A stretch of 64,000 bases of DNA from Pomphorhynchus laevis (GCA_012934845.2 WNNJ02003544.1:1-64000), one strand, 5' to 3'; positions 11,001-26,000 are shown, counted from the first letter of the stretch. Translations and numbers: made by a program. Notes: generated by a model not told the origin, from the letters alone.

Positions 11001-14000
11001 TTTTATATAACGTTTAACTGGCCTTATCAATCTAGAACACAAGTTATTAAACATAAACCAAAATTAAAAACAAAACTAAAGATATCAATTTATTTATTTT
11101 ATTGTATTGAATTAAAGGATATTTTCTGCGTGGATACCTGGATTTTTATGGGTCATTAGTCTGCCTACATATTTTTCTTTTCACTTGGGTCGTTGCTCAA
11201 TACATTGTATATTGTGTTCGATGATATCATATTCGAATAAATGTATTTTGTAAGTGAGTTTTAACGCAATGTTTTACGACCGAGTATTTTTCTGTAAGAT
11301 TCCATTTTAAGTCAGATAAGATAAGAGGATTTTCTTAAACAAAACTTGTAACCGATAAAAAACGTGTTACACAGAACAAAACATGCAAGAGAAGACAAAA
11401 ATAATATCAATTCGTTAATCATTCAATCTTCTATTTATTCTACGGCCTCAGGTCCAGCGGGATCTGAGCCCTCCAGCTGATCCAACACGCCGCTCTTCGA
11501 CTGAACCACCCGGGGTCTATCACCCCCCCCAAAGAATCCAATCTAGGCGGACTATGCGCGGTAATCGCGAGATGAGGAGCTTGAGAAACCTTAGTCTTTG
11601 CTCTGGAGGACGTCCTCTCGAAAAGAAGACTAATCCCGAGATAGCCCAAGTACCCCAGAGGCGCACTTGGGTTTTCCCATTCAACGACAGATGCTGAGCC
11701 CGTTTCAGGGCCCACCTAGCTTTCTTCAAAATACGTTTAAGTCTATCCAGGTCAGCTTTCGCCGACCAGTTCACCGTAACAGTGAACCCCAGGTATTTTA
11801 CTCGACTTGTGAAGGTAGGGAGTGGTTGATTAGTCAATATAGAAGATAGAGCTGAGAGTGCTAGTATCTTTAATTTTTTCTTTGTCGCAGAGGTACCATG
11901 AAAGACAACTACCTGCGATTTGGATGAATTTAAAATAAGATTGGATAGGGTCAGCTGGTCTGTTAATCTTAAAAAGAAACGGCTGATGTCCGAAGCGACA
12001 TCTTTGCACCTGCGTCCAGAGAACAGGGCCGTGGTATCATCAGCGTATACCACTAGATGTTGATCACGTTTAAAATTCTTGAATAGTACAATGGAGGCAG
12101 CAAGAAATAAGATAGGAGAAAGTGGGGATCCTTGGGGCACACCTGTAATAGGGTAGAACTGACACGCATCAGGGTCGTCTTCATAGTAGAACCTCTTGGT
12201 AAACAGTAATATCTCCACCCTGTTAACAATTCTCGCAGGCAACCCGAGGGACCTGAGAGAGGAGATAACAAAGGGAATGAAAATGCGGTCAAATGCAGCA
12301 GAAAAGTCAAGGAAAACAGCCACAGCTAGTTGATGGCTATTATCCCTACAAAACTGATGCACTTCACCTATTGCTGAATGAACCGAGCGTCCCTTGACAA
12401 ACCCGTGAAAACTCGGTGGGATCAAATTACGCCTACTTAAATGGTCGCGGATTCTACGCGCAAGCGCTTTTTCGTAGATGGAGATGAGGGAGTTTTGAAT
12501 CGAAATGGGACGCAGATCTTTGGGACATGAAACCGGACTATGCTTTGGTAAGAAAATTCTACGACTAATATTGATGCCGGCTACATCGGATGGTGAGGCT
12601 AAAAGCATTGTGACGGCCACTTCTCTTCTTTGATCGGCTGTCAAAAGCTGACAGACTCGAGAAGATAGTGGAGCGACGGATTTAGAGGTGCCCGGAAGTG
12701 GCCCCCAGGAGTTAAGGATATCTGTAACAGATAAGTCCCTGCTCCTGAAGTCACCCCAAGGCGGGATTGGTTGGGGAGATTGAGTGGCTCCATAATTATG
12801 TAGGGATAGTGACTCCTTCAAAACATTATCAAGGCCTATACTACCAATCCAACCCAAAGCTCTATCCTTCCAACAGACAAACTTCTCCTTCTTGAATATC
12901 TTCCAGAAGGAAGACTGAGAAGGGTTAAGGTGAGCGATGTTCGCCTTATCCCTGCTCAGCTGGAACCTATATCTAGTGCTCCAGTATTCATTCGAGATGG
13001 CCTGCCTGGCGGAAACAGAGACATTGGGAAGACGTAGCATTTTAGCCAAAACCTTGAGTTTTGTTGGAGTGGGATTGTAAATATGACCTTTATAGGTAGT
13101 CGAAAGAAACGCGGTAGCTTGCGAGGAGAGGAAGGAATTAAATTCGGTCAAATTCTCATTACCAATTCTGGGGAAGAGTTGGATAGCCGCCTGAAAGAAA
13201 GCCACTCTGATGGGATCAAAGTGAAACCTCCTTCTAAGCAACGTATCTTCCTCTATCCGCCAACGAATTAGGTCATGAGAGATGGTCTGTTTTTGGCGCG
13301 ACTGCTCAGTACAGATGGGTTTCAACAACCACATCTTATGAAGCAGTAATATGTCGAGGAGAGAATTAGTTGTTGAGCAATGAAAAGTTGGGGACGGTGG
13401 TTTGTGAATAAGGTAATCGTTCCTGGCTCTGCGGAGTGCTGCATTAATCCAACGACCAGTTATGTCGTTGAAGTCACCGAGTAACATGTCATAGCCACTA
13501 CCCAAGACAGGGCTGGACAAGAATAGTTTAAAAGAAGGGATGATCTTAAAGAGCATTCAACTAGGGTTAAAAGACCTTGAGATGAAGAGGCGTGAGGAGG
13601 GGTTATGTACGGAGTGAAGTGGGTGTAAATATGCTTGGGGATAAATCGAGTAATGTCCTGGGGGATACGGATAGACCGCGTCTCCTGAAGGACTATAACA
13701 TCCGCATCTCTACCAGATAGAAGGCTAAGGGCAGAAGCACCTCCCGAATTCCACTGAAGTATATTCAGTGAAAAAGGCTCTTGACTACTTTGCATTGTGT
13801 TACGACAGCTGGAGTGGGATGCCTACCTCCTAGCAGAAACTAGGAGAGAGAAAGTTTCCCTTCTCACTCCCAGCCCTACCAGGAGAAGACACTTGCCCAC
13901 CGGCATTATCTTCATCTCCCTTTGAGGCCAACAACTCCCAACATATATCATCTTTCTTTGCCAACTTCAAGGAAGCCAACTTTTGTTTAGAAGATGATCT

Positions 14001-17000
14001 CTTCTTAGAACGGGGGGGGCTCTCTTTGAAGAGGTAAGAATCGTCGATGGAGGAGAACGGGACTCCTCGAATTTCGCTATCAGATGGTTCGTTAAGGCTC
14101 GAATCTCGTCTTTATATATCTGTAGTCTTGCGTCAACAATTTTGAAAATGTCGGTGTCCGACATACCATAACCGTTTGAATTGGATAAGCTGGCAGCGGC
14201 AAAGTGGGCCGGTTTGACCGGTGCCCCACAATGCCTTAATTTGTATTCTTTGAAGATAGGACATCTTCTAGACCAGGCCGGGTGCTGACCACCACAATTG
14301 GAACACAGAGGGGAGAGAACATTTCCCCTCATGGACTTCGGAAGAGCTGCAAACCCCACACGTATGGGGCCTAGTACAGTTCGAGGACCAGTGCCCCCAG
14401 AGGTGGCACCCATTGCAATGGGGGTATGTTAAGTCATCAGCATCTACGATATTGAAAGAAAGATTGTACCCCAAAAAGGGGTTACATTTGCTTTTAGCCA
14501 GACATTCCGCCTGGTCGACTGCGGTAGAACAGAATGCTATTGGTATAGCCTGACCTTTCTTGCCCAGGATTGCGCGAATATTATGAATTTTGAACTCAGA
14601 TGTGAGAGCAATGATATCTTCCTCCGTTGCGAAGGGCGGAAAATTATTAATTTTCAGAGTCGCCTGAATAGGCCTGTAAGTAGTTGACCCAAATTCTTTT
14701 AAGTGTGTTTCGAAAAATTCTAGGTACGATGCTGCCAGATCTGGAGAGCTGAAAGAAACCCGGATTTCGGAATCTAAATATTTTATCGAATTAAATAGAA
14801 TTCTCTTCTTATAAGAGCTTGTAAACTCTCTCAGAAAAATATTGAAAAGATTCTTCCTTTCAAATGGTTGAAGAAGTCTGATTATTACCAGATTCACCAC
14901 TTTAGGCACAGGAGGGAGTTCTCCATCCGTGCTTGAGATTAAAAAATTAGACGAAATAGGACTAACCTTGTTTTCTTTGGCTTGAAAATTCGATGTTACA
15001 TTGGAAATACCTGAGTTCCGTTCCATATTTGCTTGATTTTGTAAGTTGTTTGAAGCACCGATGGTAAATTTTTTTACAATTTTTTCTGTCATTTTTTGAT
15101 ATTTTAAGTCGCTTCTTTTACTATTTAGGCGGCGATTAAATGCCAATCAAATTTCTCCCATATATTGTGCGTTGCATTAAAGCAATTTACAATGTAAACT
15201 AAGTATTTTGACTTGTACACGATGTACATGTACCGCCTTGTTGAGCTTTGTACCTTGTTAATTTTGATATTGCCTCAATATTTTGAGTGGCTTCTATTGC
15301 ATTTATTAAATTTTTCTTCCCTAACTGGTTTGTTTTGATTACTCTTGCGTTTTGTAACAAAGGAAGGTGCAATTTGTTAGACCTGAAAACGATACATCAA
15401 TGCTTATTGGTAAAAATTCATTTTCTACTCTTATACGATTAACATTGATTTGACATAGTTTTTAGGTTGGGAAGTCCGTAATGGTATGATATAAAGACTC
15501 TCATTTCGTATTTTGCTTATGTAAATGCTCGTTTGATATAAAATTTGGTTAATGTATTATTGATTGCTTGAAATACTTCTCGTTTCAAATATCCGCGATC
15601 TTCAAGTTCTTTTGTTGCATATCGACTTGTACTAAACATATGATTTTTCTTCATAGCCGCAATAATAAGGGTTTTCTTAAATAACTATATAACCGATAAT
15701 AACTAAAATGCAGCAGTAAAATCAAGGAAAACAGACACAGCAAGTTGATGATTGTTATCCCAACAAAACTTATACACTTCATCAATTGCTGAATGGACCG
15801 AGTGCCCTTTGACAAACTCATGAAAACTTCATGGGATTAAATTACGTCTAATTAAATGATTGCAGATTCTACGCGCAAGCGCTTTATCGTAGATGGATAT
15901 GAGGGAATTTTGAATCGAAATAGGCCGCAGGACTTTAGGATATGAGACCGGATTACGTTTTGGTAAAAAATTTTACGATTAATATTGACGCCGGCTACGC
16001 CGGAAGGTGAGGCTAAAAGCAATGTGACGGACACTTCTCTTCTTTGATCGGTTGTCAAAAGCTGACAGACCCGAGAAGATAGTGAAGCGACGGAATTGGA
16101 GGCGCCTGGAAGTGGATCCCAAAAGTTAAAAAAAGTAAACGATATCTGTAACAGATAAGTATCTGCTCCTGAAGTCACCCCAAAACGGGATTGGTTGGGG
16201 AGATTGAGTGGTTTCATAGTTATTTATGGATAGTGACTCTTCCAAAACTCTTCTGTCAAGGCCAATGCTCCCAAATGCAACCCATAGATCTTTCCTTCCA
16301 GCAGACAAACTTTTCTTTCTTGAATATCTTCCAAAAAGAAGACTGAGAAGAGTTAAGGTGAGCAAGGCTCGCCCTATCCCTGCTCAGCTGGAACCTATAT
16401 CTAGAGCTCCAGTATTCATTCGAAAGGGCCTGTCTGGCGGAAACAGGGATATTAGGAAAGTGTAGCATATTAGCTAGGACCTTGAGTTTTGTTGGAGTGG
16501 AATTGTAAATGCGACCTTTATAGGAGTAGAAAGCAACGCGGTAGCTTGCGATGAGAGGTAGGAATTAAATTCAGTCAAACTCTTATTTCCAATTCTGGGA
16601 AAGAATTGGATAGCTGCCTGAAAGAAAGCCACTCTGATGGGATCAAAGTAAAACATCCTTCTAAGCAACGTATCTTTCTCTATCCGCCAACTAATTAGGT
16701 CATGAGAGGTGGTCAGTTTTTGGCGCGACTGCCCAGTACAGATGTGTTTCAACAACCACATCTTATGTATCAGTAATATGTCGAGGAGATAATTAGTTGT
16801 TGAGCAATGAAAAGTTGGGGACGGTGGTTTGTGAATAAGGTAATCGTTCCTGGCTCTGCGGAGTGCTGCATTAATCCAACGACTAGTTCTGTAGTTGTAG
16901 TCACCAAGTATCATATCATAACCACTACCCAATATAAAATCCAGGAGGTCACAGTTCTTGTGAATTTCTCCTGGCCGGATATAGATATTGGCTATGCTAA

Positions 17001-20000
17001 TGCGTTTACCGTTTTTACAAAGTGATATATCTAAAATCAGGGCTGTACAAGAATAGTTTAACAGGAGAGAAGATCTTAAAGAGCATTTAACTAGAGTTAG
17101 AAGACCTTGAGATGAAGAGGAGTGAGGTGTGGTTATGTACGGAGTAAAGTTAGTATAGATGTGTTTAGGGATAAATCGAGTAATGTCCTGGGGGAGACGG
17201 ATATATCGCGTCTTCTGAAGGACTATAACCTCTGCGTCTCTATCAGATAGAAGGCTAAGGGCAGAAGCACCTCCCGAGTTCCACTGAAGAATATTCAGTG
17301 TAAAAGGCTCTCGACTACTTTGCATTGTGTTAATTCAGCTGTAGTGGGATTGCCTGCCCCTAGCAGGAGCCAGGAGACAGAAGGTTTACCTTTTCACTCA
17401 ATTTCCCACCAGGAGAAGACACTTGCCCACCGCCATTGCCTTTATTTCCTGGGGATATCGCCCATTGCGATTCATTAGTCCTTGCAAGTTTCTTCGGAGC
17501 TAAAGGTGGTCTTACAGCGGGCCTCTTTTCGGCAACCTGTGGCCTTTTGGCCTTCGATAAAACAGGAAAAGGGGAACGTGATTCCACATGTTATGTTTTA
17601 GTAAGATTACAACAATGGATTGAAATTTATCTTTCAAGATTTGCATCCTTGTATCCATCAAAACCAGAATATCGCGATCGGTTATTCTTACCTCACAGGA
17701 TTGGCCGAGGATACCGCAAAGCAAGCTGGTCTGGGTGCCGGTGTACCGATGTGTCATCTTTTATAAGCCTTGAATATAGGTCAACGTTTAGACCACGCTG
17801 GGTATTGTCCTCCACAGTTAGGGCATTGAGGAGAGAGGGCACATTTCCACTCGTGGATTTCCCCAGCCCCACATACATCACAACTATGGGACCTAGAACA
17901 AGTGGAGGCCCAGTGTCCCCATCCATGGCATCTATTGCAATGTGCAAACGTAAGTAAGTCTGTTTCAATTACTGTAAAAACCAGGTTGTAACCCAAGAAT
18001 GGGTTGCACTTGCTGTTAGCAAGGAGCTCAGCATTATCCACGGCAGTAGAGTAGAACGAAATAGTAATGGCTAAAAAATGGAAAGACCATTTTTCCCCAT
18101 AATGGGGCGAGTGTTTGTCACCTAAAAGTCCTTCTCGAAGTTTTCAATATCTTCACCAGAGGCATATGCAGGAAAATTCGAAACCTTTAAAGTTGCTTGA
18201 ATGGCCTTATAATCAGCCGAGTCATAATCAGACAAGCCTTTGGTGAAGTAGTCTAGATATGAGTAAGCCAGATCTGAAGAAGAAAAAGAAATTCGAACTT
18301 CCGCTTCGAGGAATCGAATAGAATTGAAATTTCGAAGCGACTTAAATCTCTCTTAGAGAGAGATTTTTTCCAATGGTTTTTTCAACTTTATCATTACCAA
18401 GTTAGTTAATTTTGGTACAGGAAGGAGTTCACCCTCCGAGCTAGAACAGAGATATTTACAAGATCACTAACCTTTAATTCTTCTTTAACTGTATCTCCAT
18501 GGGACTGTAAAATTTGAGGCATTGGTTTGTTTTAATTGCACTCACTTTTATTGATTACCAGCACCTTAGGTTTAGATGGAAGAAACAATGGTAGTCTGCG
18601 CTTTTTAGTAGTCAGTATTTTTCCCTATCATCAATACATATTGGCCAAGTTCTATAGCCGAAAGATTCATAGGGCTTCATTAAAAATAACACTTCGTTGG
18701 ACTTAGTAGTCTAGATATGAGTAAGCCAGATCTGAAGAATAAAAAGAAATTCGAACTTCCGCTTCGAGGAATCGAATAGAATTGAAGAGAACTCTTTTCT
18801 GATTGAAGAGAGTTCAATAACTCTCTCCTTTAAGTCTCTTCGTTTGACTTAAGATGTATGGTTGCTGGGCGTATAAATGTTTTTGGATGTTTCTTTCGGT
18901 ACACAGAAGTCTCCAGTTTATTAAGTTGATTTCTATACGTCTAAGAAATTTATTATTGTGCTGAGTTTTGAATGTGTGAATTTAGTTTAATATGCAATTT
19001 CTTTAAAATCTCAATGGATCCTCTCTAAGTGGCAAGCACATCATTGATATATCTGATATCGGATTTATATCTTGCATCTTGAAAAAATCTTGTTCGTATA
19101 AAGATTTTTAAATCTTAATAATATATTTTTCTATCGAGATTTTTCGATTTTGTTCGTATAAACAAGACTGTAAAAGACTAAATATTTTTTATCGTTAGAA
19201 TTCTTTAAAACATCTAAATTAAATAATACACTTTTGATAATATAAACTTTTATATTTAATCTAATTTGTGAAATATAATTATGTGAAATTAGAGAGCTCA
19301 TTTGAGAAATTTCAAGTACGAAAGAACTTGAAATGTGATTTTTTAGAACGTTAATATAAATTGTATTACTTTAAGTGATATTTAAGTCATATTTTCATAA
19401 TTTTATTTTTTCACATTAATATATGTATAATTTTACAAATGTAAAATCACAAGTGGATCATTTTCAGCTTGTAAACTTTCAGCTTACAAGTGCAAATCAA
19501 AAATACCTAAATAAAATTGCATATTTATGAAATGCATATTTAAAATATGCCTGCACATAGACAAATAAATAAGGAATTCACAATTTTATGTTTTTAAAGC
19601 AATACCTTGTAATTTTAGATGATTTTCCATTACGTCGGTCAAAGAATATCGTGCTAATCTGGGATCGTTCATTTTAAAATTAAGGATTTGGTTATCCTTA
19701 GGAACTATTGAAAGCGGTCCTTCTAATTGAATATCGATCAATGAGGTAGCCAATGGCCCGTAAACTCGAAAACGAATAAGTTCCTTAATCTCATTTAATT
19801 CGCATATGAATTTGATCTGATCGTAAATGCACACATGAGCCCAAATCCATATTAACTCTAAATTTTTATTGTAGCCAATAAAACACGGTCCCAATAATTG
19901 CTGATCATAATATAAAAGCAATTCTTGTTCGTATTGATCTTGAATAGAAAGACCTTAAATTGTTGAGGAATGAATATAAAGGAAAACTAACAAATCAGGT

Positions 20001-23000
20001 ACCAATAACCTTTCGGTTCAAAAGAGAATTTTAATTCGGTCAAGGTATTCATATTTCCTTTGAATTCAAAGCAGCGATAATATGACTGGTCCTTTGAAAA
20101 ATATCGATAAAAATATACTAATAGCTACTATTAAAGTTGTATAACTTCGTGGAATCTAACGCAATAGAAATTTTGTCAATTACAATATTTGTATTTAATA
20201 TTTGAAAGAGAAACGTTTATCAGAGTTCAACGCATAGGCTCAAGGGTTATCACGACGCACTGTTCTGTCGAAAAAATTGGATACATACGCTTCGTCGTGA
20301 TAAAATTAGGGATGTAATCATAAACTTGCAATCAAACAAGTTTGTAGTCAATTCGATGCCGCACTATTACTAAATCATTACATTGAGTAATTTTTATTAA
20401 TAAATCATTACATCATTCAGTTATTAATCCTTCATTGATTACAGATAATCAATGCATTCAAGATAAAATAAAATTATAATTTTATTAAATAAATTTTAAC
20501 AATAAAATTTAATAATATTTTAATGATAAAAATTCTCGGCAATTCATTTTGTTTATTGAAAGAAAATTGCTTTAGATTTATTTTTATTGAATCGAAAGCA
20601 GTATTGACTTGCTGTAAATGATCCTATACAAATATAAATGAAGCGATGTATTTTATATTTTATTATAAAAAAATAAAATATTATAAATTATAATATAGCA
20701 ATATATTATACTATAGCGATATATTTTATTATTTTATCAAATGTGGATAAACGTTAAAATACACTAGCAACACACAATATAAGCTATTGTATTCAAACAG
20801 AATAGATAAATATCAATGAGTAAAGCATGCAAGTTAACGATCATGAAGCAATCATAAAATATAAACTTACAAAAGCGTATGCTACCTAAAGATTTCGGAT
20901 TTGAAAATGTGGGTAATTCAAAACATGAAGCGCACAGCAACATGTAGGCTTTATAATGATACGCTTGCATTATAAACACGCATGCAATTGTGATATTTGT
21001 GTACCGAAACTCTTTAGAGCAGTGAACGAGGTAAATCAAGTAAAATACTTTATTTATTTTTAATATCGGATTCAGTTTTAAGTTATATAAAGATAAACAT
21101 GTTTGATAATCCAGAGTTTAGTCTTAAATCACAACCCACAGGTTTAGAGTTTTTTAATAATTATTCTTCAGTGCTTAAATTAATGGTTTAAGAAAAAATA
21201 CTACACAACTGCAAAATAAATTGTTGCATCGCTGTTGTCGGGAAGAATTTCGGCGTTGCCTTTTGTTATCAATACGTTATTTTAAGAAATTCTAGATATA
21301 TAATATGGATGTCGCACATTATTACAGTTTAAATCTGTTCATGCGGTTTAATCCTATGATATATCTAACATTAACTGTCCTATTCAGTATCTTTCTCAAC
21401 TAATACGTTCATCATTGCTGTTAAAACCAGAACTTATTATTGTCGATTCAAATGAATGATTAAGATTCTGTAGCATGTTGAACGGTAGTGTCATCTGCAA
21501 ATAGATGGTTGCATTACGGTTGTCGGGAAGAATTCAGGTTCTTTCTGGTGGAGGCAGGTTCTTCATTGTCGGATGCAATCATCCGACAATAACAATGATA
21601 CTTGTGTCATATAACACAAGAATGCCTTATAACACATATAACACGAGGGAAACTGACATATAATAACGTCCTTATAATTCAAAATTCTTATTTGGAAAAT
21701 GTTGATTATCAAGAATTATCAATTTTACTTATTATCAATTACTTATTTTGTCAGCTAAAACCAGAACTTATTATTGTCAATTCAAATGAATGATTAAGAT
21801 TCTGTAGCATGTTGAACGGCAGTGTCGTTATTTATTTTTTTATTTTGTCAGTAGCAATATTAAAACGCCAGTTATACTAAGTATTCAGGAACTACTTAAG
21901 TTTTGTTTAATAAATTCGTCCAAACGTTTTATCTAACAAAATTATTAGCAATCATTAATTAATAATTATATAATTATTCATTTAATATATTTTGGTTATT
22001 TAATTGGTCTCAGTAGATAATATATCCACCGATAGTAGATGTCACGTTCTAATAACGTCCTTACCTTATTTTGGTTATTAAATTGATTTAAGAAGATAAT
22101 ATATCCACCGATAGTAGATTAAGATTCTGTAGCATGTTGAACGGCAGTGTCATTATTTATTTTGTCAGTAGCAATATTAGAATGCACAAGGTTCATTCGT
22201 TTATTTATTTTTCGCATGCTTGGCCGACTTCAAAGAGCATATTCTCACTTTTATAGTTAATTCTACCCTTTAATCTAAATGTTAGATTGGTAGCGGTGCA
22301 GTGAAATTAATCGCTTGTGGATATGATTCTACATGCTACTTGTCATTGCAAGGTCTACAACAATTATAAAAATCTTGTATTTGAGTTTATCTCCGCAGTT
22401 AGCTATAATTTAAGACTAATCAGATAATTAAGTCTACGTATTTTATACTATATATGAATTAAAAATAAAGATAAAAATTAAATAATAAATAATTATAAGA
22501 TTTTATACAATTAATATTTAAATAATGTTAATTTATATCAAGTTAACATTTAAAAATTAAATTTAAAATAAACTTCATTTTTATGAATTGACTAATAAAG
22601 AACACACGTTGTATCAAAATAAGGATTAGAGATCATCAGGAGGAACTGCTATGCTATCAGGTTTCGGCCCCTAACTCCTCTACCCAACATAGCAGCAGGG
22701 CCAAATACATGCTAATGATGTATTTCCTCTGAAATAACTATCTAGTATCTTATTCCAATACAAAGTATATTATTTATTATCCATCCATAAAAATCTGGCA
22801 TTTAAGAGTTTAAATTTATTCTTTATAATCAAATTTCACCTTGGGATGCAAACTTTTCTCTTTTTTAAGAATTAATAATTCATCAAGCTTGTTTTAAAAT
22901 AAGAAAAAATAATAATAATGTCGTACCAATAATACATAGTTTCAGTATTTCTGACAGAGGTCATATTACCGGGAAAACAAAGTCCACAGGTCAATAATAA

Positions 23001-26000
23001 CATGTCAGTAGAACAAATCAAATCAGCTAACTGAGTATATGTATTTAATATAATTATAAAATAAACAAAACATAATAATGCTAAATCAAAATTTAATAAT
23101 TAAATAATAAAATTAATAATTGTTTTTAGATTATCTATAATTTAAATCAAGATAAAATTTAAAAATGAAATTTAAAATAAAAGTCAATTTTTATGAATTG
23201 ACTAATAAATAATATACGATGTTTTTGAATAAGGATTATAGGTCATTAGAAGGAACTGCTATGTTATCAGGTTTCAGCCCTTATTCCTTGAACTAACATA
23301 GCAGCGGGGCCAAATACATGCTAATGACGTATTTCCTTGTAAAATTCACCATATTTCATTGTATTTCAATTGACTAATAAATAATATACGATGTTTTTGA
23401 ATAAGGATTATAGGTCATTAGAAGGAACTGCTATGTTATCAGGTTTCAGCCCTTATTCCTTGAACTAACATAGCAGCGGGGCCAAATACATGCTAATTAC
23501 GTATTTCCTTGTAAAATTCACCATATTTCATTGTATTTCAATTGACTAATAAATAATATACGATGTTTTCGAATAAGGATTATAGGTCATTAGAAGGAAC
23601 TGCTATGTTATCAGGTTTCAGCCCTTATTCCTTGAACTAACATAGCAGCGGGGCCAAATACATGCTAATTACGTATTTCCTTGTAAAATTCACTATATTT
23701 CATTGTATTTCAATGGTAAACTCAGGATTACTCTGTTTATTAGTTTAATATTGTCACAAATGTTTCACTTATAAAACTGAATCCGATATTTAATATGGAT
23801 ACCAGAAATCAATTATCAAATACACATTCAAATACTCCTCCTAACCGAGTGAATATATATATAATTTATAAGTTTTTAGAAAATAATTATACGCCTTTCT
23901 AAATACTTATAATTAAGCCTTTAGAAAATCACTGTAATCTATTACCGTAAGGTAATCAGATTTACTAAAGAATATATGTTCCATTATTGATGAATTAAGT
24001 TATCAAGTAACCACAAGTAGCACTTAAATGACGTAGCCACAAACAACACAGTTTTGCTTAGTGATTATAAATTTGAGTATCATTATTCGATGATGCAATT
24101 AGGATATCATTATTAATAATTTAAATTATACAGGCATCAACAACACATTTTTATGAAAACAATGGAACGTATTGTCAAATATGCAATCAAATTAGATGAA
24201 GCATAACAACAGGGCAGTCTTTTTTAGTCCGAAAATACTGATTTTTTTAACTTTTTTACAACGATTGAAAAAAATCAAATTTACATTTAATTGAAATTTA
24301 CTAAATAACTATTTACTGATTATACCTGACATGCACTTATAAAATGTACTGCTCTGTAAACTACTCGTACTCCTTTGTCATTTCTAAACATCGGGACTCT
24401 CCATCCCCATTTTGTCGCCATGTGAAAGCGCTTTGCATGCCATAAATGGCTAGCTATCCAGGTGACATTTTTCTTTGTGTAATTTGGAGGCTTTTGTTTT
24501 CGACTACGTAGCCGTTTGATAGCTCTGCGCTTTATTTTCTTTCCCTTTTAAGAAATTAATTTATAAAAAATATTAATTAAAACTAATTATAATCATTTTT
24601 TAAAATAATTTAAATTAATTAAAACATAAATTATAATCAAATAATAAATACATTCTATGATTTTATTTACTCGCATTTTTGTATTTATTTCATTTGTTTA
24701 TATCGATAACTTATATAAATAGGGGTAAATTATATCTAAAAATAATAACATCATTATATGACATATATAAACAATATTACATATTTAAATGTATTAAATT
24801 AATGTATTATATATTAATCATTAATTTATGTTTTAAAAACTTAATTGTTTGTAAACTGAATTTTTCAGTCAAACAAAAAGAAATACGGCCAATAAATATC
24901 TATTTACAGCCAATAAAGAATAAAGAGTCATTGTACAAACACAAATTTGTCAAGAAAAGAATCAACAAAGTACGAATTATATATAATTGAGCTGTATTCA
25001 ATAGCTGCGGGCTAAGATCCTTTATATGAATCCCAGCCCATATTTATATTCATATCATATTTTTACAAGTTATTTTCAAATACTAAATTATCATAACAGT
25101 AACGAATCAAAGACCAAATTGTTTATTTCGATAATAATTTGACTTTATCAAGTCAAATTATTGCATGTTATTTATCTTTTAAACTTTAAAAAATTATAAA
25201 AATTTTGCACCAAGCAAACTTAAATCATATCAAAACAAAATGCCATGTGAGGTAAAATCACATTTCGGAGCTAGACATTTTTAAAGTTTTGACTTATTTA
25301 TACACAGTTATGCACGAATTTATATTCTATAAACTTTTAAATATAAATTATAGTACCTTGCCATTTCTCCCAAATGCATTTTTCAAACACAATTTCACCC
25401 ATCATGAAAAATTATATAAATGTAGATTGGATAACTATTAAAAACAAATCAATTCACATAGGGATAATTATATTTTCTATTAAAAAAAGAAAGGTTGATG
25501 ATGGTCGGGCATATTGGTGTTGTAGTAACTGCTATTTCAAATGGTGTAGCTGCTATTTCAAACAATTAAATGATCACAATCATTCAGACGATCTAAACAA
25601 AATTGTGAAAATGCGTTTCAAATCTTTGCTGACAGAGAACAAATATTTAAAACCCTTTCTAGGATACCAAACATCGCACGAAAAATGTTGCTAGAATTTA
25701 TTGACTTAAGAAGTAACAATTCTGAAATTATTCGATTTATACCTGCGTATTCAATCGTTTTAGTTTCATATTTCGTGAAAAAAGAAATTATTATCTGTCT
25801 TCATCACATGACTTTTTTGGAAATTTAGATTCCCAATGGTTTGAAATACAGGATTCTGTTAATTGCCTGTTAATTAAAGATTTTCAAAAACATGATATCA
25901 TTAAGATGGGACATATCCAGGTAATAATAAGAAATCAGGTGTTATGTTTATTATAAATCATCATATTCTTATCATTCATGTTAAATCATTTTAATTCATT

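Larger units (their letters stand above)
11430..15150 (-). mobile_element. LINE A: jockey/R1-like non-LTR retrotransposon, nearly full length
   Basis: A two-ORF LINE in POP1 intron 5, same strand as the gene. ORF1 (15146-13967) has zinc knuckles and ORF2 (13795-11443) has AP endonuclease and reverse transcriptase. G+C content is clearly higher than in the flanks. It is the best copy of a family seen five or six times here (also 15712, 27270, 38930, 41830 and an older relative at 45680). The stretch 10916-11430 before it shows nothing assignable. Confidence 0.9.
15712..18545 (-). mobile_element. LINE B: second jockey/R1-like copy, 3-prime truncated
   Basis: Same family and strand as LINE A. 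The endonuclease is intact for 284 codons (17325-16474: MQSSREPFTLNILQWNSGG ... ILGSGYDMILGDYNYRTSRW), followed by RT parts in changing frames (16468-15852) up to the VFLDF block, where the element ends near 15712. ORF1 lies at 18480-17360 in several frames with knuckles CNRCHGWGHWASTCSRSHSC. An 80-90 bp piece of its ORF1 (18245-18330) is repeated at 18710-18800. Confidence 0.85.

Noticed and set aside
23196-23713. CRISPR-like array
   Set aside because: Units are 172-bp near-identical blocks without variable spacers, in an animal genome.
24679-24990. Plus-strand 103-codon gene in POP1 intron 2
   Set aside because: Low-complexity Ile/Lys/Tyr composition expected from A+T-rich DNA; no motif.
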